A stretch of 64,000 nucleotides of DNA from Bacteroidales bacterium (GCA_004557825.1 SFFL01000005.1:43726-107725); one strand, 5' to 3'; counted from the first letter of the stretch, positions 24,149 to 33,173 are shown. Made by a program: numbers and translations. Notes: generated from the sequence alone by a model not told the origin.

Positions 24149-25402
24149 ATGAAAATTGACGATTACAATTTCGCAGGCAAAAAAGCCATCGTTCGCGTTG
24201 ACTTCAATGTGCCTCTGGATGAGAACGGCCATGTGACCGACGATACCCGTATCCGTGGCGCACTGCCCACTCTGAAAGCTATCCTCGAGAAGGGCGGTAG
24301 CCTCATCATTATGTCGCATATGGGTAAACCCAAAGGTAAAGTTAACCCCAAGATGTCGCTCCTCCAGATTAAGGATGTAGTGGCAAAAGCACTTGGTCGC
24401 GACGTGAAATTCGCTCCCGACTGCGCCGACGCTTCCGAGATGGCAGCTGCCCTCAAGCCCGGTGAAGTGCTCCTGCTTGAGAACCTCCGCTTCCACCCCG
24501 AGGAAGAAGGCAAGCCCGTAGGCATCGAGAAGACCGACCCCGGTTATGATGCAGCCAAGAAGGAAATGAAAGAGCTTCAGAAAGCATTTGCCAAGAAACT
24601 CGCCTCCTATGCCGATGTTTACGTAAACGACGCATTCGGCACAGCTCACCGCAAACACGCTTCCACAGCCGTTATCGCCGACTACTTCAAACCCGAAGAT
24701 AAGATGCTCGGCTACCTTATGGAGAAGGAAGTACACGCCGTTGACAAAATCCTGAGCGATATCAAGCGCCCCTTCACCGCTATTATGGGTGGTTCGAAAG
24801 TTTCCACCAAGATCGGTATCATCGAGAACCTTATGGACAAGGTAGATAACCTTATTCTCTGCGGCGGTATGACCTATACTTTCGCCAAAGCACAGGGCGG
24901 CAATGTAGGCAACTCTATCTGCGAGCTTGACAAGCTTGATCTTGCCCGCGACATTATGAAGAAAGCAAAAGAGAAAGGCGTAAACCTCGTGCTCGGTACC
25001 GACTGCGTTGCAGCCGACGCTTTCAGCAACGACGCCCACACTCAGATTTGCTCCGTAATGGATATCCCCGAAGGCTGGGAAGGCCTCGATGCAGGTCCTG
25101 AGACCCGCAAGCAGTTTGCCAATGTAATCAAAGACGCCAAGACTATCCTGTGGAACGGTCCCGCCGGCGTGTTTGAGTTCGATAACTTCACTGCAGGTTC
25201 ACGCGCTATCGCTGAAGCCATCGTTGAAGCCACCAACAAGGGCGCGTTCTCGCTCGTAGGCGGCGGCGACTCCGTAGCTTGTGTCAACAAGTTCGGTCTG
25301 GCCAACGATGTAAGCTATGTATCCACCGGTGGTGGTGCTCTCCTTGAGGCCATCGAGGGCAAAGTTCTCCCCGGCATCGCAGCCATCAAAGGCGATAAAT
25401 AA
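24149..25402 (+). CDS. pgk: Phosphoglycerate kinase
   Basis: Interconverts 1,3-bisphosphoglycerate and 3-phosphoglycerate with ATP formation in glycolysis. 417 residues, full length. N-terminal substrate motif VRVDFNVPLDENG, then IMSHMGKPKG and LLENLRFHPEEEG; nucleotide side GGSKVSTKIGII, WNGPAGVFEF and GGGDSVACVNKFG, ending STGGGALLEAIEGK. All catalytic regions are present. Codon use is strongly biased (for example repeated GCC, AAG and CCC), as expected of a highly expressed gene. A strong hairpin at 25479-25513 follows. Confidence 0.97.
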   Translation: MKIDDYNFAGKKAIVRVDFNVPLDENGHVTDDTRIRGALPTLKAILEKGGSLIIMSHMGKPKGKVNPKMSLLQIKDVVAKALGRDVKFAPDCADASEMAAALKPGEVLLLENLRFHPEEEGKPVGIEKTDPGYDAAKKEMKELQKAFAKKLASYADVYVNDAFGTAHRKHASTAVIADYFKPEDKMLGYLMEKEVHAVDKILSDIKRPFTAIMGGSKVSTKIGIIENLMDKVDNLILCGGMTYTFAKAQGGNVGNSICELDKLDLARDIMKKAKEKGVNLVLGTDCVAADAFSNDAHTQICSVMDIPEGWEGLDAGPETRKQFANVIKDAKTILWNGPAGVFEFDNFTAGSRAIAEAIVEATNKGAFSLVGGGDSVACVNKFGLANDVSYVSTGGGALLEAIEGKVLPGIAAIKGDK

Positions 25403-25478
25403 TCCCGATAATACCTTCCATACCGAGAGCCCGCCGGCTGATTAAAGCAAGCTCGGCATTTCGGTTGAAGCAATAAAT

Positions 25479-25513
25479 AAGGCCCGGCACCGTGAAAGCG
25501 GCAGCCGGGCCTT
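25479..25513. terminator. Bidirectional terminator between pgk and lon
   Basis: Perfect 10-base stem AAGGCCCGGC / GCCGGGCCTT with a 15-base loop, located between convergent genes pgk and lon. The minus-strand side runs into ATTTATT. Most likely serves both. Confidence 0.7.
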
Positions 25514-25530
25514 GATAGTTTATAAGGCTT

Positions 25531-27846
25531 TTACTGCAGGGCGGCGGAGAGGACGTCGGAGGCGTTGGTGACGTACTGGAAATGAAGCCCGGAGAGATAC
25601 GACGGCTCAATCTGGTCGATGTCGCGGCGGTTTTCCTCACACATTATTATATCAGTGATTCCCGCACGTTTGGCCGCCAGAATCTTTTCCTTGATGCCGC
25701 CAACGGGAAGCACACGCCCGCGAAGTGTGATTTCGCCGGTCATAGCCAGACGCGGACGCACTTTTCTCTGTGTAAACGTTGATGCGATAGAGGTGGCCAT
25801 AGTGATACCTGCCGACGGACCATCTTTGGGCACCGCGCCTTCCGGCACGTGGATGTGCAGGTTGTAGTCGGTGAACAGATTTGCGTCGATGCCGAGCTGG
25901 TCGGCGTGGCTGCGCACATACTGGAAGGCGATGGTAGCCGATTCCTTCATTACATCGCCGAGGTTCCCGGTTAGGGTGAGTTTTTCACCTTTCCCCTTGT
26001 TGAGCGACGATTCCACAAATAGGATTTCGCCGCCATGGGCTGTCCACGCCAGGCCGGTAACTACGCCTGGAGTGCCGGGAGCCTCATAGCGCTGGGGATT
26101 GTAGATTGCCGGACCAAGAATCTCGGTTACAGTAGCAGCGTCCTTTATATTAGTGGTGTATTTTTCGCCCGAAAGCTTCTTTACGAGCACCTTTCTTGCA
26201 AGCGAGGAAAGCGCCTTTTCCAGCTGACGCACACCGCTCTCCGAAGTGTATCCTTCGATAATGGCGGTAATGGCCTCCGGCGAAAGGGTGAGGTTGTCAT
26301 CGGCAAGCCCTACTTCCTCGATTACGCGGTGGATGAGATGACGCGTGGCTATCTCGATTTTCTCTTCAATCAGATAGCCGGGCACGTCCACCACCTCCAT
26401 ACGGTCGAGTAGCGGGCGGGGAATGGTGTCGAGCGTGTTGGCCGTGGCAATGAAGAGCACCTTCGACAGGTCGAAATCCGTGTCAATGAAGTTGTCGTGG
26501 AAATGACAGTTCTGTTCGGGGTCGAGCACTTCAAGCAAAGCCGCCGAAGGGTCGCCCTTTATGTCGCGTGAAAGTTTGTCGATTTCATCAAGCAGCAGAA
26601 GCGGATTCGAGGTGCCGGCCTTGCGGATGGCGTCGATGATTCTGCCCGGCATAGCGCCTATGTAGGTGCGACGGTGTCCGCGGATTTCGGCCTCATCGGC
26701 CACGCCGCCGAGCGACACGCGCTGGTATTTGCGGCCAAGAGCCTTGGCCACCGACTTCCCAAGTGAGGTCTTGCCTACACCGGGAGCGCCAACCAGGCAG
26801 AGAATAGGGGCTTTCCCCTCCGGGTTTGCCATCGACACGGCCACCTGCTCCAGGATTCTCTCCTTCACCTTCTTCATACCGTAGTGATCGTGGTTGAGAA
26901 TATCAGCGGCATCGGGCAGCGAGGTTGAGAGGGGAGAGGTGACATTCCATGGCAGATCCAGCAGTGTGGTGAGGAAATTGTACATCACAGAGTAATCTGG
27001 TGCTGACGGGGAAATGCGGCCAAGCTGAGCCAGCCCCTTGTTGAAAGCGTCGAGCGCTTCGCCCGAAAGCTTTATTTCCTCGGCTTTCTTGCTCAGTTTT
27101 GAAATATCGTCGAGATCGCCGTAAAGGTCCTGCTGCATTACCTCAATCTGACGGCGCAGAAACATCTCGCGCTGCTCCTCGGAGATTTCCGTGCGGGCGC
27201 GTTCGATGATGTCCTGAGCCATAGCGGCCTGCTGAAGCTGCGAGTCGAGTTGTTTCAGCAGAGCATGTGCGCGCTTGTCGATGCGGGAAATCGCAAGCAG
27301 ATCTATTTTCTCATCCTGCGGCATAGGCAGGTGGGTAGCCACGGTGTTGACGATTTCTTCCGGGTTGGTCAGATGTTCCAGCCCAATACCTTTTATGCGG
27401 TCGGAATCGGTTTTTGTGCCCAGTTCCGACATACTGTTGCGGATGATGTCGGCCATTGTGGACAGACGCGCCTCGTCGGTAGCCGGAAGCTCCTTTACGT
27501 GCGACACGCTCAGAGCGAGGGCATTCTCCACCGGCGAGCTTTCCTCGGCGTCGCCCTTCACCTTGAAACGCGAAATGGCGCGAACGAGAGCCGATTTATT
27601 ATTGTCGGGAAGCTCGAATACCTGAAGCACCTCCACGAATACACCAAATTTGGCCAGGTCGGCAGCTCCGGCAGGATTCTCCTGGGAGGGGTCGAGCTGA
27701 CATACAAGACCTACGCTCTGGTTATGCTCCAGCGCATAAGTAGCCACGGCTCTTGATGAATCTCTTACAAGAGCTATAATAAGTGTGACATCGGGGAAGA
27801 GCACAAGATTGCGTGTGGGTATTACGGGCAGACACTTCAGCTTCAT
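25531..27846 (-). CDS. lon: ATP-dependent protease La (Lon)
   Basis: Degrades misfolded and regulatory proteins in the cytoplasm. 771 residues from the ATG at 27846 (MKLKCLPVIPTRNLVLFPDV). I rejected the ATG at 27873 because it falls inside the -7 element of the promoter at 27871-27901. Domain order: N-terminal substrate domain, AAA+ module with Walker A VGAPGVGKTSLGKS and Walker B LLLLDEIDKLS, then the protease domain with the catalytic serine in DGPSAGITMATS and lysine in VGGIKEKILAAKRAG. All normal. It is divergent from the EF-G2-like gene. Confidence 0.96.
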   Translation of the reverse strand: MKLKCLPVIPTRNLVLFPDVTLIIALVRDSSRAVATYALEHNQSVGLVCQLDPSQENPAGAADLAKFGVFVEVLQVFELPDNNKSALVRAISRFKVKGDAEESSPVENALALSVSHVKELPATDEARLSTMADIIRNSMSELGTKTDSDRIKGIGLEHLTNPEEIVNTVATHLPMPQDEKIDLLAISRIDKRAHALLKQLDSQLQQAAMAQDIIERARTEISEEQREMFLRRQIEVMQQDLYGDLDDISKLSKKAEEIKLSGEALDAFNKGLAQLGRISPSAPDYSVMYNFLTTLLDLPWNVTSPLSTSLPDAADILNHDHYGMKKVKERILEQVAVSMANPEGKAPILCLVGAPGVGKTSLGKSVAKALGRKYQRVSLGGVADEAEIRGHRRTYIGAMPGRIIDAIRKAGTSNPLLLLDEIDKLSRDIKGDPSAALLEVLDPEQNCHFHDNFIDTDFDLSKVLFIATANTLDTIPRPLLDRMEVVDVPGYLIEEKIEIATRHLIHRVIEEVGLADDNLTLSPEAITAIIEGYTSESGVRQLEKALSSLARKVLVKKLSGEKYTTNIKDAATVTEILGPAIYNPQRYEAPGTPGVVTGLAWTAHGGEILFVESSLNKGKGEKLTLTGNLGDVMKESATIAFQYVRSHADQLGIDANLFTDYNLHIHVPEGAVPKDGPSAGITMATSIASTFTQRKVRPRLAMTGEITLRGRVLPVGGIKEKILAAKRAGITDIIMCEENRRDIDQIEPSYLSGLHFQYVTNASDVLSAALQ

Positions 27847-27870
27847 AATTCTATCGGGAAAATTAGCGTG

Positions 27871-27901
27871 CAAAGTTACAAAAAACTCTCCGTATCACAA
27901 A
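27871..27901 (-). promoter_or_regulatory. Promoter of lon
   Basis: Minus-strand TTTG (27898-27901), 19-base spacer, TAACTTTG (27871-27878). Leader about 18-20 bases to the ATG at 27846. This decides the start of lon. Confidence 0.75.
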
Positions 27902-27959
27902 ATATCGGGCAATATGGCATAAATTAACATAAATGTGTTGTCAAACATAAAAATATTTA

Positions 27960-27989
27960 TTGCCAGCCGGAGAATTCTTTCTAAATTTA
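27960..27989 (+). promoter_or_regulatory. Possible promoter of the EF-G2-like gene
   Basis: TTG (27960-27962), 19-base spacer, TAAATTTA (27982-27989), seven of eight to the -7 consensus. The -7 lies in the palindrome CTAAATTTAG, so a regulator could bind here. Confidence 0.5.
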
Positions 27990-28023
27990 GGGCGATAAAT
28001 ATTTACCTTAAATATACCTGACT

Positions 28024-30180
28024 ATGAAGGTTTACCAGACAAACGAAATTAAAAACATCTCCTTGCTCGGTAGCAAGGGCTCGGGAAAAACCACACTCGC
28101 TGAAGCCATGCTCTACGAGTGTGGGGTAATAAAACGTCGTGGCACAATCGACGGCAAGAACACCGTATCCGATTATTTCCCCGTGGAAAAAGAATACGGC
28201 TATTCAGTTTTCTCGACAGTGTTTTATGCTGAATTTCTGAATAAGAAACTCAATGTGATTGACTGCCCGGGAGCCGACGATTTCGTAGGCAACGCCATTA
28301 CGGCGCTCAATGTTACCGATACCGGTGTGATTGTAGTAAACGCCCAGTACGGTGTGGAGGTAGGTACGCAGAATATTTTCCGTACTACCGCCGCTCTGAA
28401 GAAGCCCGTGATTTTCGCTATGAATCAGCTCGATGGCGAAAAGGCCGACTTCGATAATGTGATTGAGCAGATGCGCGAGCATTTTGGCTCGAAGGTCGTG
28501 ACCATCCAGTATCCTCTTACATGTGGCCCCGGCTTCAATGCTATGATCGACGTACTGCTGATGAAGAAATACTCGTGGGGCCCCGACGGCGGCGTGCCCA
28601 CTATCGAGGATATTCCCGACTCCGAAAAGGAGAAGGCTCAGGAGCTCCATCAGGCACTGGTGGAAGCAGCCGCCGAGAACGACGAGACTCTGATGGAGAA
28701 ATTCTTCGACCAGGGTCATCTTACCGAAGACGAAATGCGTGAAGGTATCCGCAAGGGCCTCATCGACCGCTCGATCTATCCGGTGTTCTGCGTGAGCGCA
28801 GCAAAGGATATGGGTGTGCGTCGTATGATGGAATTCCTTGGCAATGTGGTGCCTTTCGTCAATGATATGCCTGCTCCGGTCGACACCGCCGGCGACGAGG
28901 TGAAGCCCGACAGCAACGGTCCGCTCTCAATCTTTATCTTCAAAACCACGGTTGAACCCCACATCGGTGAAGTGCAGTACTTCAAGGTGATGTCGGGCAC
29001 ACTTACCGCCGGTCTGGACCTCGACAATGTCACCCGCGGCGGCAAGGAACGTCTTGCCCAGCTCTTCTGCGTATGCGGTCAGATCAGGACACAGGTCGAC
29101 AAGCTGTGTGCCGGCGATATCGGCGCTACAGTGAAACTGAAAGATGTACGCACCGGCAATACTCTTGATGAGAAGGGTGTGGATATCGCATTCGATTATA
29201 TCCGCTATCCCGAGCCGAAGTATATCCGCGCCGTGCGCCCCGTCACCGAAAGCGATGCCGAGAAACTTGCCGGTATCCTTACCCGTATGCACGAGGAGGA
29301 TCCCACATGGGTTATCGAGCAGTCGAAGGAGCTGAAGCAGCTTCTCCTCAAGGGCCAGGGCGAATTCCACCTGCGCACACTGAAATGGCGCGTTGAGAAC
29401 AACGACAAACTCCCCATCATCTTTGAGGAGCCGAAGATTCCTTATCGCGAGACAATCACCAAGGCAGCCCGCGCCGATTACCGCCACAAGAAACAGTCGG
29501 GTGGCGCAGGTCAGTTTGGCGAAGTGCATCTGATTGTAGAGCCTTATGTAGAAGGTTCGCCCGTGCCCGATACTTATCGTTTTGGCAACCAGGAATACAA
29601 GATGAGCGTTCGCGACACTCAGGAAATTCCTCTGCAATGGGGCGGCAAGCTCGTGGTGCACAACTGTATCGTTGGCGGCGCCATCGACACCCGCTTCATC
29701 CCCGCTATCGTTAAGGGTCTGATGGACCGTATGGAGCAGGGCCCGCTTACAGGTTCGTATGCTCGCGACGTGCGCGTCTGCATCTACGACGGCAAGATGC
29801 ATCCGGTTGACTCCAATGAAATCTCCTTCCGTCTGGCTGCCCGCAACGCCTTCTCCGAAGCTTTCCGCAACGCCAATCCTAAGGTGCTTGAGCCTATCTA
29901 CGATGTAGAGGTAATGGTTCCCGGCGATGTGATGGGCGATGTGATGAGCGACCTCCAGGGACGCCGCGCCATAATTATGGGTATGTCCTCCGACAACGGC
30001 TTCGAGAAGATTCAGGCCAAGGTGCCTCTGAAAGAGATGTCGAGCTACAGCACTGCTCTCAGCTCAATCACCGGTGGCCGCTCCTCCTTCACGATGAAGT
30101 TCGCCGGCTACGAACTCACCCCCGGCGATGTTCAGGAGAAGCTCCTCAAAGAATACGCAGAGAAGAACGCCGACGAATAA
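28024..30180 (+). CDS. EF-G paralogue (EF-G2-like) with altered GTPase motifs
   Basis: Translation elongation factor G relative of 718 residues with all five domains: G domain, then domain II, the GAGQFGEVHL region of domain IV (KKQSGGAGQFGEVHL), and C-terminal GRRAIIMGMSS and SYSTALSSITGGRSSFTM. The G domain is altered. P-loop GSKGSGKTT (16-24) replaces the usual AHIDAGKTT; the switch I ERERGITI motif is missing (EKEYGYSVFS); switch II reads DCPGADDF (80-87), with Ala84 at the position of the catalytic histidine; G4 is NQLD, not NKMD. Bacteroides EF-G2, reported to lack GTPase activity and support gut colonisation, is the nearest known protein. Terminator at 30209-30243. Confidence 0.9.
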   Translation: MKVYQTNEIKNISLLGSKGSGKTTLAEAMLYECGVIKRRGTIDGKNTVSDYFPVEKEYGYSVFSTVFYAEFLNKKLNVIDCPGADDFVGNAITALNVTDTGVIVVNAQYGVEVGTQNIFRTTAALKKPVIFAMNQLDGEKADFDNVIEQMREHFGSKVVTIQYPLTCGPGFNAMIDVLLMKKYSWGPDGGVPTIEDIPDSEKEKAQELHQALVEAAAENDETLMEKFFDQGHLTEDEMREGIRKGLIDRSIYPVFCVSAAKDMGVRRMMEFLGNVVPFVNDMPAPVDTAGDEVKPDSNGPLSIFIFKTTVEPHIGEVQYFKVMSGTLTAGLDLDNVTRGGKERLAQLFCVCGQIRTQVDKLCAGDIGATVKLKDVRTGNTLDEKGVDIAFDYIRYPEPKYIRAVRPVTESDAEKLAGILTRMHEEDPTWVIEQSKELKQLLLKGQGEFHLRTLKWRVENNDKLPIIFEEPKIPYRETITKAARADYRHKKQSGGAGQFGEVHLIVEPYVEGSPVPDTYRFGNQEYKMSVRDTQEIPLQWGGKLVVHNCIVGGAIDTRFIPAIVKGLMDRMEQGPLTGSYARDVRVCIYDGKMHPVDSNEISFRLAARNAFSEAFRNANPKVLEPIYDVEVMVPGDVMGDVMSDLQGRRAIIMGMSSDNGFEKIQAKVPLKEMSSYSTALSSITGGRSSFTMKFAGYELTPGDVQEKLLKEYAEKNADE

Positions 30181-30208
30181 TTTTCGCCGACATTTAATTA
30201 ACAAAGGG

Positions 30209-30243
30209 AAGAATCTCGCGAGCTATCTCGCGGGATTCTTTTT
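30209..30243 (+). terminator. Intrinsic terminator of the EF-G2-like gene
   Basis: AAGAATCTCGCGAG (30209-30222) and CTCGCGGGATTCTT (30227-30240) form a 14-base stem with one mismatch and a 4-base loop, followed by a T run (CTTTTT). A strong terminator. Confidence 0.85.
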
Positions 30244-30271
30244 GGATAATAGTTTATATTAAGGATTTACG

Positions 30272-30691
30272 ATGAAATACGCAATCAAATATTTTGGTAT
30301 TCTGCTCTTAACCGTTCTTTCATTCACAGTCGCTGCCTGCGGCGATGACGACGATGAACTTTCAGCTGATAATCTCGCCGGAACAAGCTGGGTTGTTACA
30401 TCGGATGTTGACCCCGACGGCGACGATAACGGCACAGTAGGTACGGTAGTTACATTCCAGAAAAACGGCACATTGGCTTTCTTGCCTTTAAATGACTGGA
30501 CATATGCCACCTGGGCAGTCAATGGCAATAACCTCACCATCATTCTTGGCGAAGGGATTCCCGACGATTTCATGCAGGGTCAATTTGTAATCAGCGGCAA
30601 CACTGCTGTTTACACATACCACTGGGGCGACGTCAATGGCGAGTGGGAAGACCTCACCTCCATCAATGTAATGACTCTCGTCAAACAGTAA
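30272..30691 (+). CDS. Lipocalin-like lipoprotein, predicted surface-exposed
   Basis: 139 residues. Lipoprotein signal peptide ending LSFTVAACGDDDDE: the cysteine is followed at once by a run of aspartates, as in the lipoprotein export signal of Bacteroidota, which suggests the outer leaflet. The rest (GTSWVVTSDVDPDGDDNGT, VTFQKNGTLAFLPLNDWTY, WAVNGNNLTIILGEGIP) has the pattern of small lipocalin-like domains: a W-containing start, then alternating strands. No ligand can be inferred. It stands alone after a terminator. The lipoprotein call is firm; the domain call is moderate. Confidence 0.75.
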   Translation: MKYAIKYFGILLLTVLSFTVAACGDDDDELSADNLAGTSWVVTSDVDPDGDDNGTVGTVVTFQKNGTLAFLPLNDWTYATWAVNGNNLTIILGEGIPDDFMQGQFVISGNTAVYTYHWGDVNGEWEDLTSINVMTLVKQ

Positions 30692-30773
30692 TTCCGGCAA
30701 ACCCCATTTCCGGCCAATTCAACCAAATTGCCAATTACCCCATTTAATACGTTGTTTATCAGACGGTAGGGGT

Positions 30774-30831
30774 GCGATACATATTGCCATCCGGGCGCGG
30801 CCGCGATACATTTGGCCATCCGGGCGCGGCC
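30774..30831. repeat. Two tandem 29-base GC-rich repeats
   Basis: Units 30774-30802 and 30803-30831 both read GCGATACAT, a variable ATTG or TTGG step, then GCCATCCGGGCGCGGCC. They differ at only two or three positions. They are much more GC-rich than the surrounding intergenic DNA and are preceded by GGTAGGGGT, like the ends of the palindromic elements. Confidence 0.85.
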
Positions 30832-30868
30832 GGAGGGAGAATCTGCTATCGTGCGCTTAAGATTTGGC

Positions 30869-31252
30869 TTATGATTTTAGCTTGAAGGAGATGGGCAATG
30901 TGTAGTAGACGTTTACGGCACGTCCATTCATTTTGCCGGGTGTGAATCTGGGTAGTGACTTTGTGACACGAACTGCTTCCTTGTCAAGGTCGGGCTCTTT
31001 GCCGCGAATTACAATCACATCGCCAACACTGCCATCCTTGCGAACTACGAATTTAACAACGACTCGTCCTTGGATGTTGTTTTCTGCACACATAGCGGGG
31101 TACTGTATGTGTTCATCGATGTATTTCAGTAACGCAGATTCGCCACCGGGGAATGATGGCATCTGCTCAACAGCAGTAAATATTTCTTCTGGTTTTTTTA
31201 CGTGCTGTTGAAGACATTGTATCATCGAAGATAATTTCCTCGTTGTATGCAT
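30869..31252 (-). CDS. TonB C-terminal domain protein without membrane anchor
   Basis: 127 residues. The C-terminal 95 residues form a TonB domain: VEQMPSFPGGESALLKYIDE, QGRVVVKFVVRKDGSVGDV, KEAVRVTKSLPRFTPGKMNG and VYYTLPISFKL. TonB proteins transfer energy to outer-membrane receptors, normally through an N-terminal transmembrane helix and a proline-rich linker, but here only a short soluble head (MHTTRKLSSMIQCLQQHVKK) precedes the domain and no signal peptide is evident. It may be an orphan domain or a truncated gene. It starts 19 bases after the MORN-like gene and is probably cotranscribed. Confidence 0.75.
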   Translation of the reverse strand: MHTTRKLSSMIQCLQQHVKKPEEIFTAVEQMPSFPGGESALLKYIDEHIQYPAMCAENNIQGRVVVKFVVRKDGSVGDVIVIRGKEPDLDKEAVRVTKSLPRFTPGKMNGRAVNVYYTLPISFKLKS

Positions 31253-31271
31253 TAGAACGATATGATGCTGA

Positions 31272-32165
31272 TTAATCTAATGATTTGCGAAGAGATGTTG
31301 ATGTAACTGCGCGGTTGCCGGATTCAATGCGGCGATAGGGGGAACATTTCACATAATCGTCAATCACGTCGTCGCCGATAAAATTCTTAAGATAATCATA
31401 GACTTTTTTGGGGAGACGTGTGGCATAATCATACATCGGTGTGTCGACCAGGTTCTGCTCGTATCCTTTGGCAACAACCTGCAGGACTTCCTGCGGGCCG
31501 TTGCCGGCTAAGTCTACATATTTTTCAGGGTCGATGCTGTCATAGCCTGTGCTGAATCGCCGGATTTCTCCGGTGGCGAGATTCTTGTCGCGCCCTTTTA
31601 CAAACAGACCGTGATAATATTCCTCGTGGATGTTGTGCTTTTCGCCATATTCCTCATAGTTGTAATCCCAGGAGCCGTGCGGATAGCCGTAACCGTCGAA
31701 TGAGCCTTTGATTGGTACAGGAACCCAGCCGCCGTGGGCATAATCGTAGTCGGCCAGACCGCGGTATGATATGATGTGATTGTTGCTCACATTAAACCGC
31801 ATCTCTTTAGCGGGCTGAGCGCCGGCTTTGTAGGCGCAGATAACGGTGCCGTTGACCTTTCCGTCGGCGAAAGGAACGGTCATAAAGAACTGGTCGCCGG
31901 AATATCCTTCCTTTAGAATGTGCCACACACCATCCCGCACGCCGTTCTTGTAAACTCCTTTCTCGTTGTAAGAGCCATTATTATAACTATAGGCGCCGTG
32001 AAGTACACGGTTCTCGTTTTCATCCTCGTAGAAAGTATAGGTGGCAGTGCCTCCTTTGTAATTGCCGGAGTAGCGATGCAAAGTTCTTTGTGCAGCATTG
32101 CCGGTGAATACCATAATCGTAGCGGCGAACAATGTGACTGCGATTTTGCAGATTTCGATTTTCAT
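31272..32165 (-). CDS. Secreted MORN-repeat-like protein
   Basis: 297 residues with a signal peptide (MKIEICKIAVTLFAATIMVF, cleavage near GNAA). The body repeats the MORN/YwqK-like pattern of turns G-x-Y and G-x-W: YSGNYKGGTATYTFYEDENE, HGAYSYNNGSYNEKG, KNGVRDGVWHILKEG, GSFDGYGYPHGSWDYNYEEY. MORN-like repeats form a beta hairpin solenoid and often lie on the cell surface or in the periplasm. The C-terminal 90 residues are charged and unlike the repeats. No function is known. The TonB-domain gene follows by 19 bases on the same strand. Confidence 0.65.
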   Translation of the reverse strand: MKIEICKIAVTLFAATIMVFTGNAAQRTLHRYSGNYKGGTATYTFYEDENENRVLHGAYSYNNGSYNEKGVYKNGVRDGVWHILKEGYSGDQFFMTVPFADGKVNGTVICAYKAGAQPAKEMRFNVSNNHIISYRGLADYDYAHGGWVPVPIKGSFDGYGYPHGSWDYNYEEYGEKHNIHEEYYHGLFVKGRDKNLATGEIRRFSTGYDSIDPEKYVDLAGNGPQEVLQVVAKGYEQNLVDTPMYDYATRLPKKVYDYLKNFIGDDVIDDYVKCSPYRRIESGNRAVTSTSLRKSLD

Positions 32166-32257
32166 AAAGCGAAGGTGAAATGATTGGATAAATGGAGAAG
32201 CAGAGGATGCTGTGAAAAATGTATGGCGGGAAGCGCTGAGGAGAGAATGAGAAGCGG

Positions 32258-33139
32258 TCAGGAGAGAGTGATCTGTGTGGCTTCGATGTCGGTATGCAGG
32301 AAGAGCGAGGCCATCCGGGCGAAGGGTTCGGCCTGCTCTGTAGTGAGATATTCCGTATGACCCTGATGCTCGGAACGGGAAAGCCTCGATTCCATCTCGG
32401 GATGACGGTGCAGATAATCGGTGAGCGACTTGGCCACGATTTCGCCCTGCGCAATCAGCCGCACATCTGGCGGCAGGCAGGCGCGGATTTTGGGGTAGAG
32501 AAGAGGGTAATGAGTGCAGCCGAGGATTACGGTGTCGATTGCCGGGTCGGCCTTCATCAGCGCTTTCACATCCTGGCTTACGAAATAGTCGGCGCCCGGT
32601 TTGTCGGCCTCGTTGTTTTCAACCAATGGCACCCACATAGGGCAAGCGTGGCCGGTGAGTTCCATCCTGGGGAAAAGTTTAGCCACCTCAAGGGCGTAAG
32701 AATTGGAGCGCACTGTGCCGGGAGTGGCGAACAGGCCCACGTGGTTGCTGCGTGTGAGTGTGCCGAGCTGCTCCACGGTGGGCCGAATCACGCCGAGCAC
32801 GCGCCGCGACGGGTCGATGCGCGGTAAATCGTTTTGCTGAATAGAGCGGAGAGCTTTTGCCGATGCAGTGTTGCAGGCAAGAATCACGAGTTTGCATCCG
32901 CGACGAAACAGCTCCTCCACGGCCTGCAGCGTGAATCGGTAAACAATGTCGAACGAACGTGTGCCGTAAGGTGCGCGGGCATTGTCGCCTAAGTAGAGAT
33001 AGTCGTACTGAGGCAGAAGTTTCTGCATTTCCCGCAGAATGGTCAGGCCGCCATAGCCGGAGTCGAACACGCCTATAGGTGACCAATTTTTATCTCGTTC
33101 GGGAGCGGATTGTGCGATGTGATTATTGCTCTGGTGCAT
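32258..33139 (-). CDS. murI: Glutamate racemase
   Basis: Supplies D-glutamate for peptidoglycan, cytoplasmic. 293 residues from the ATG at 33139 (MHQSNNHIAQSAPERDKNW), chosen because the next conserved part, SPIGVFDSGYGGLTILREMQ, follows soon and an upstream ATG at 33241 would overlap the galE terminator and its stop. The two catalytic cysteines are in ACNTASAKALR and LGCTHYPLLYP. Motif GDNARAPYGTRS is the usual substrate loop. Members of this family are normally 260-290 residues, so the length is normal. It lies between the MORN-like gene and galE on the same strand. Confidence 0.93.
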   Translation of the reverse strand: MHQSNNHIAQSAPERDKNWSPIGVFDSGYGGLTILREMQKLLPQYDYLYLGDNARAPYGTRSFDIVYRFTLQAVEELFRRGCKLVILACNTASAKALRSIQQNDLPRIDPSRRVLGVIRPTVEQLGTLTRSNHVGLFATPGTVRSNSYALEVAKLFPRMELTGHACPMWVPLVENNEADKPGADYFVSQDVKALMKADPAIDTVILGCTHYPLLYPKIRACLPPDVRLIAQGEIVAKSLTDYLHRHPEMESRLSRSEHQGHTEYLTTEQAEPFARMASLFLHTDIEATQITLS

Positions 33140-33151
33140 TGGTAATATTAT

Positions 33152-33173
33152 GCGGGGGCATTTCTGCCCCCGC
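33152..33173 (-). terminator. Terminator after galE
   Basis: Perfect 9-base stem GCGGGGGCA / TGCCCCCGC (33152-33160 with 33165-33173) and a 4-base loop. On the minus strand it follows the galE stop at 33199 and is followed by ATAATATTA. Very stable. Confidence 0.7.

Noticed and set aside
27847..27873. Longer Lon starting at the ATG at 27873
   Set aside because: That ATG is inside the TAACTTTG promoter element and the added residues are not conserved.
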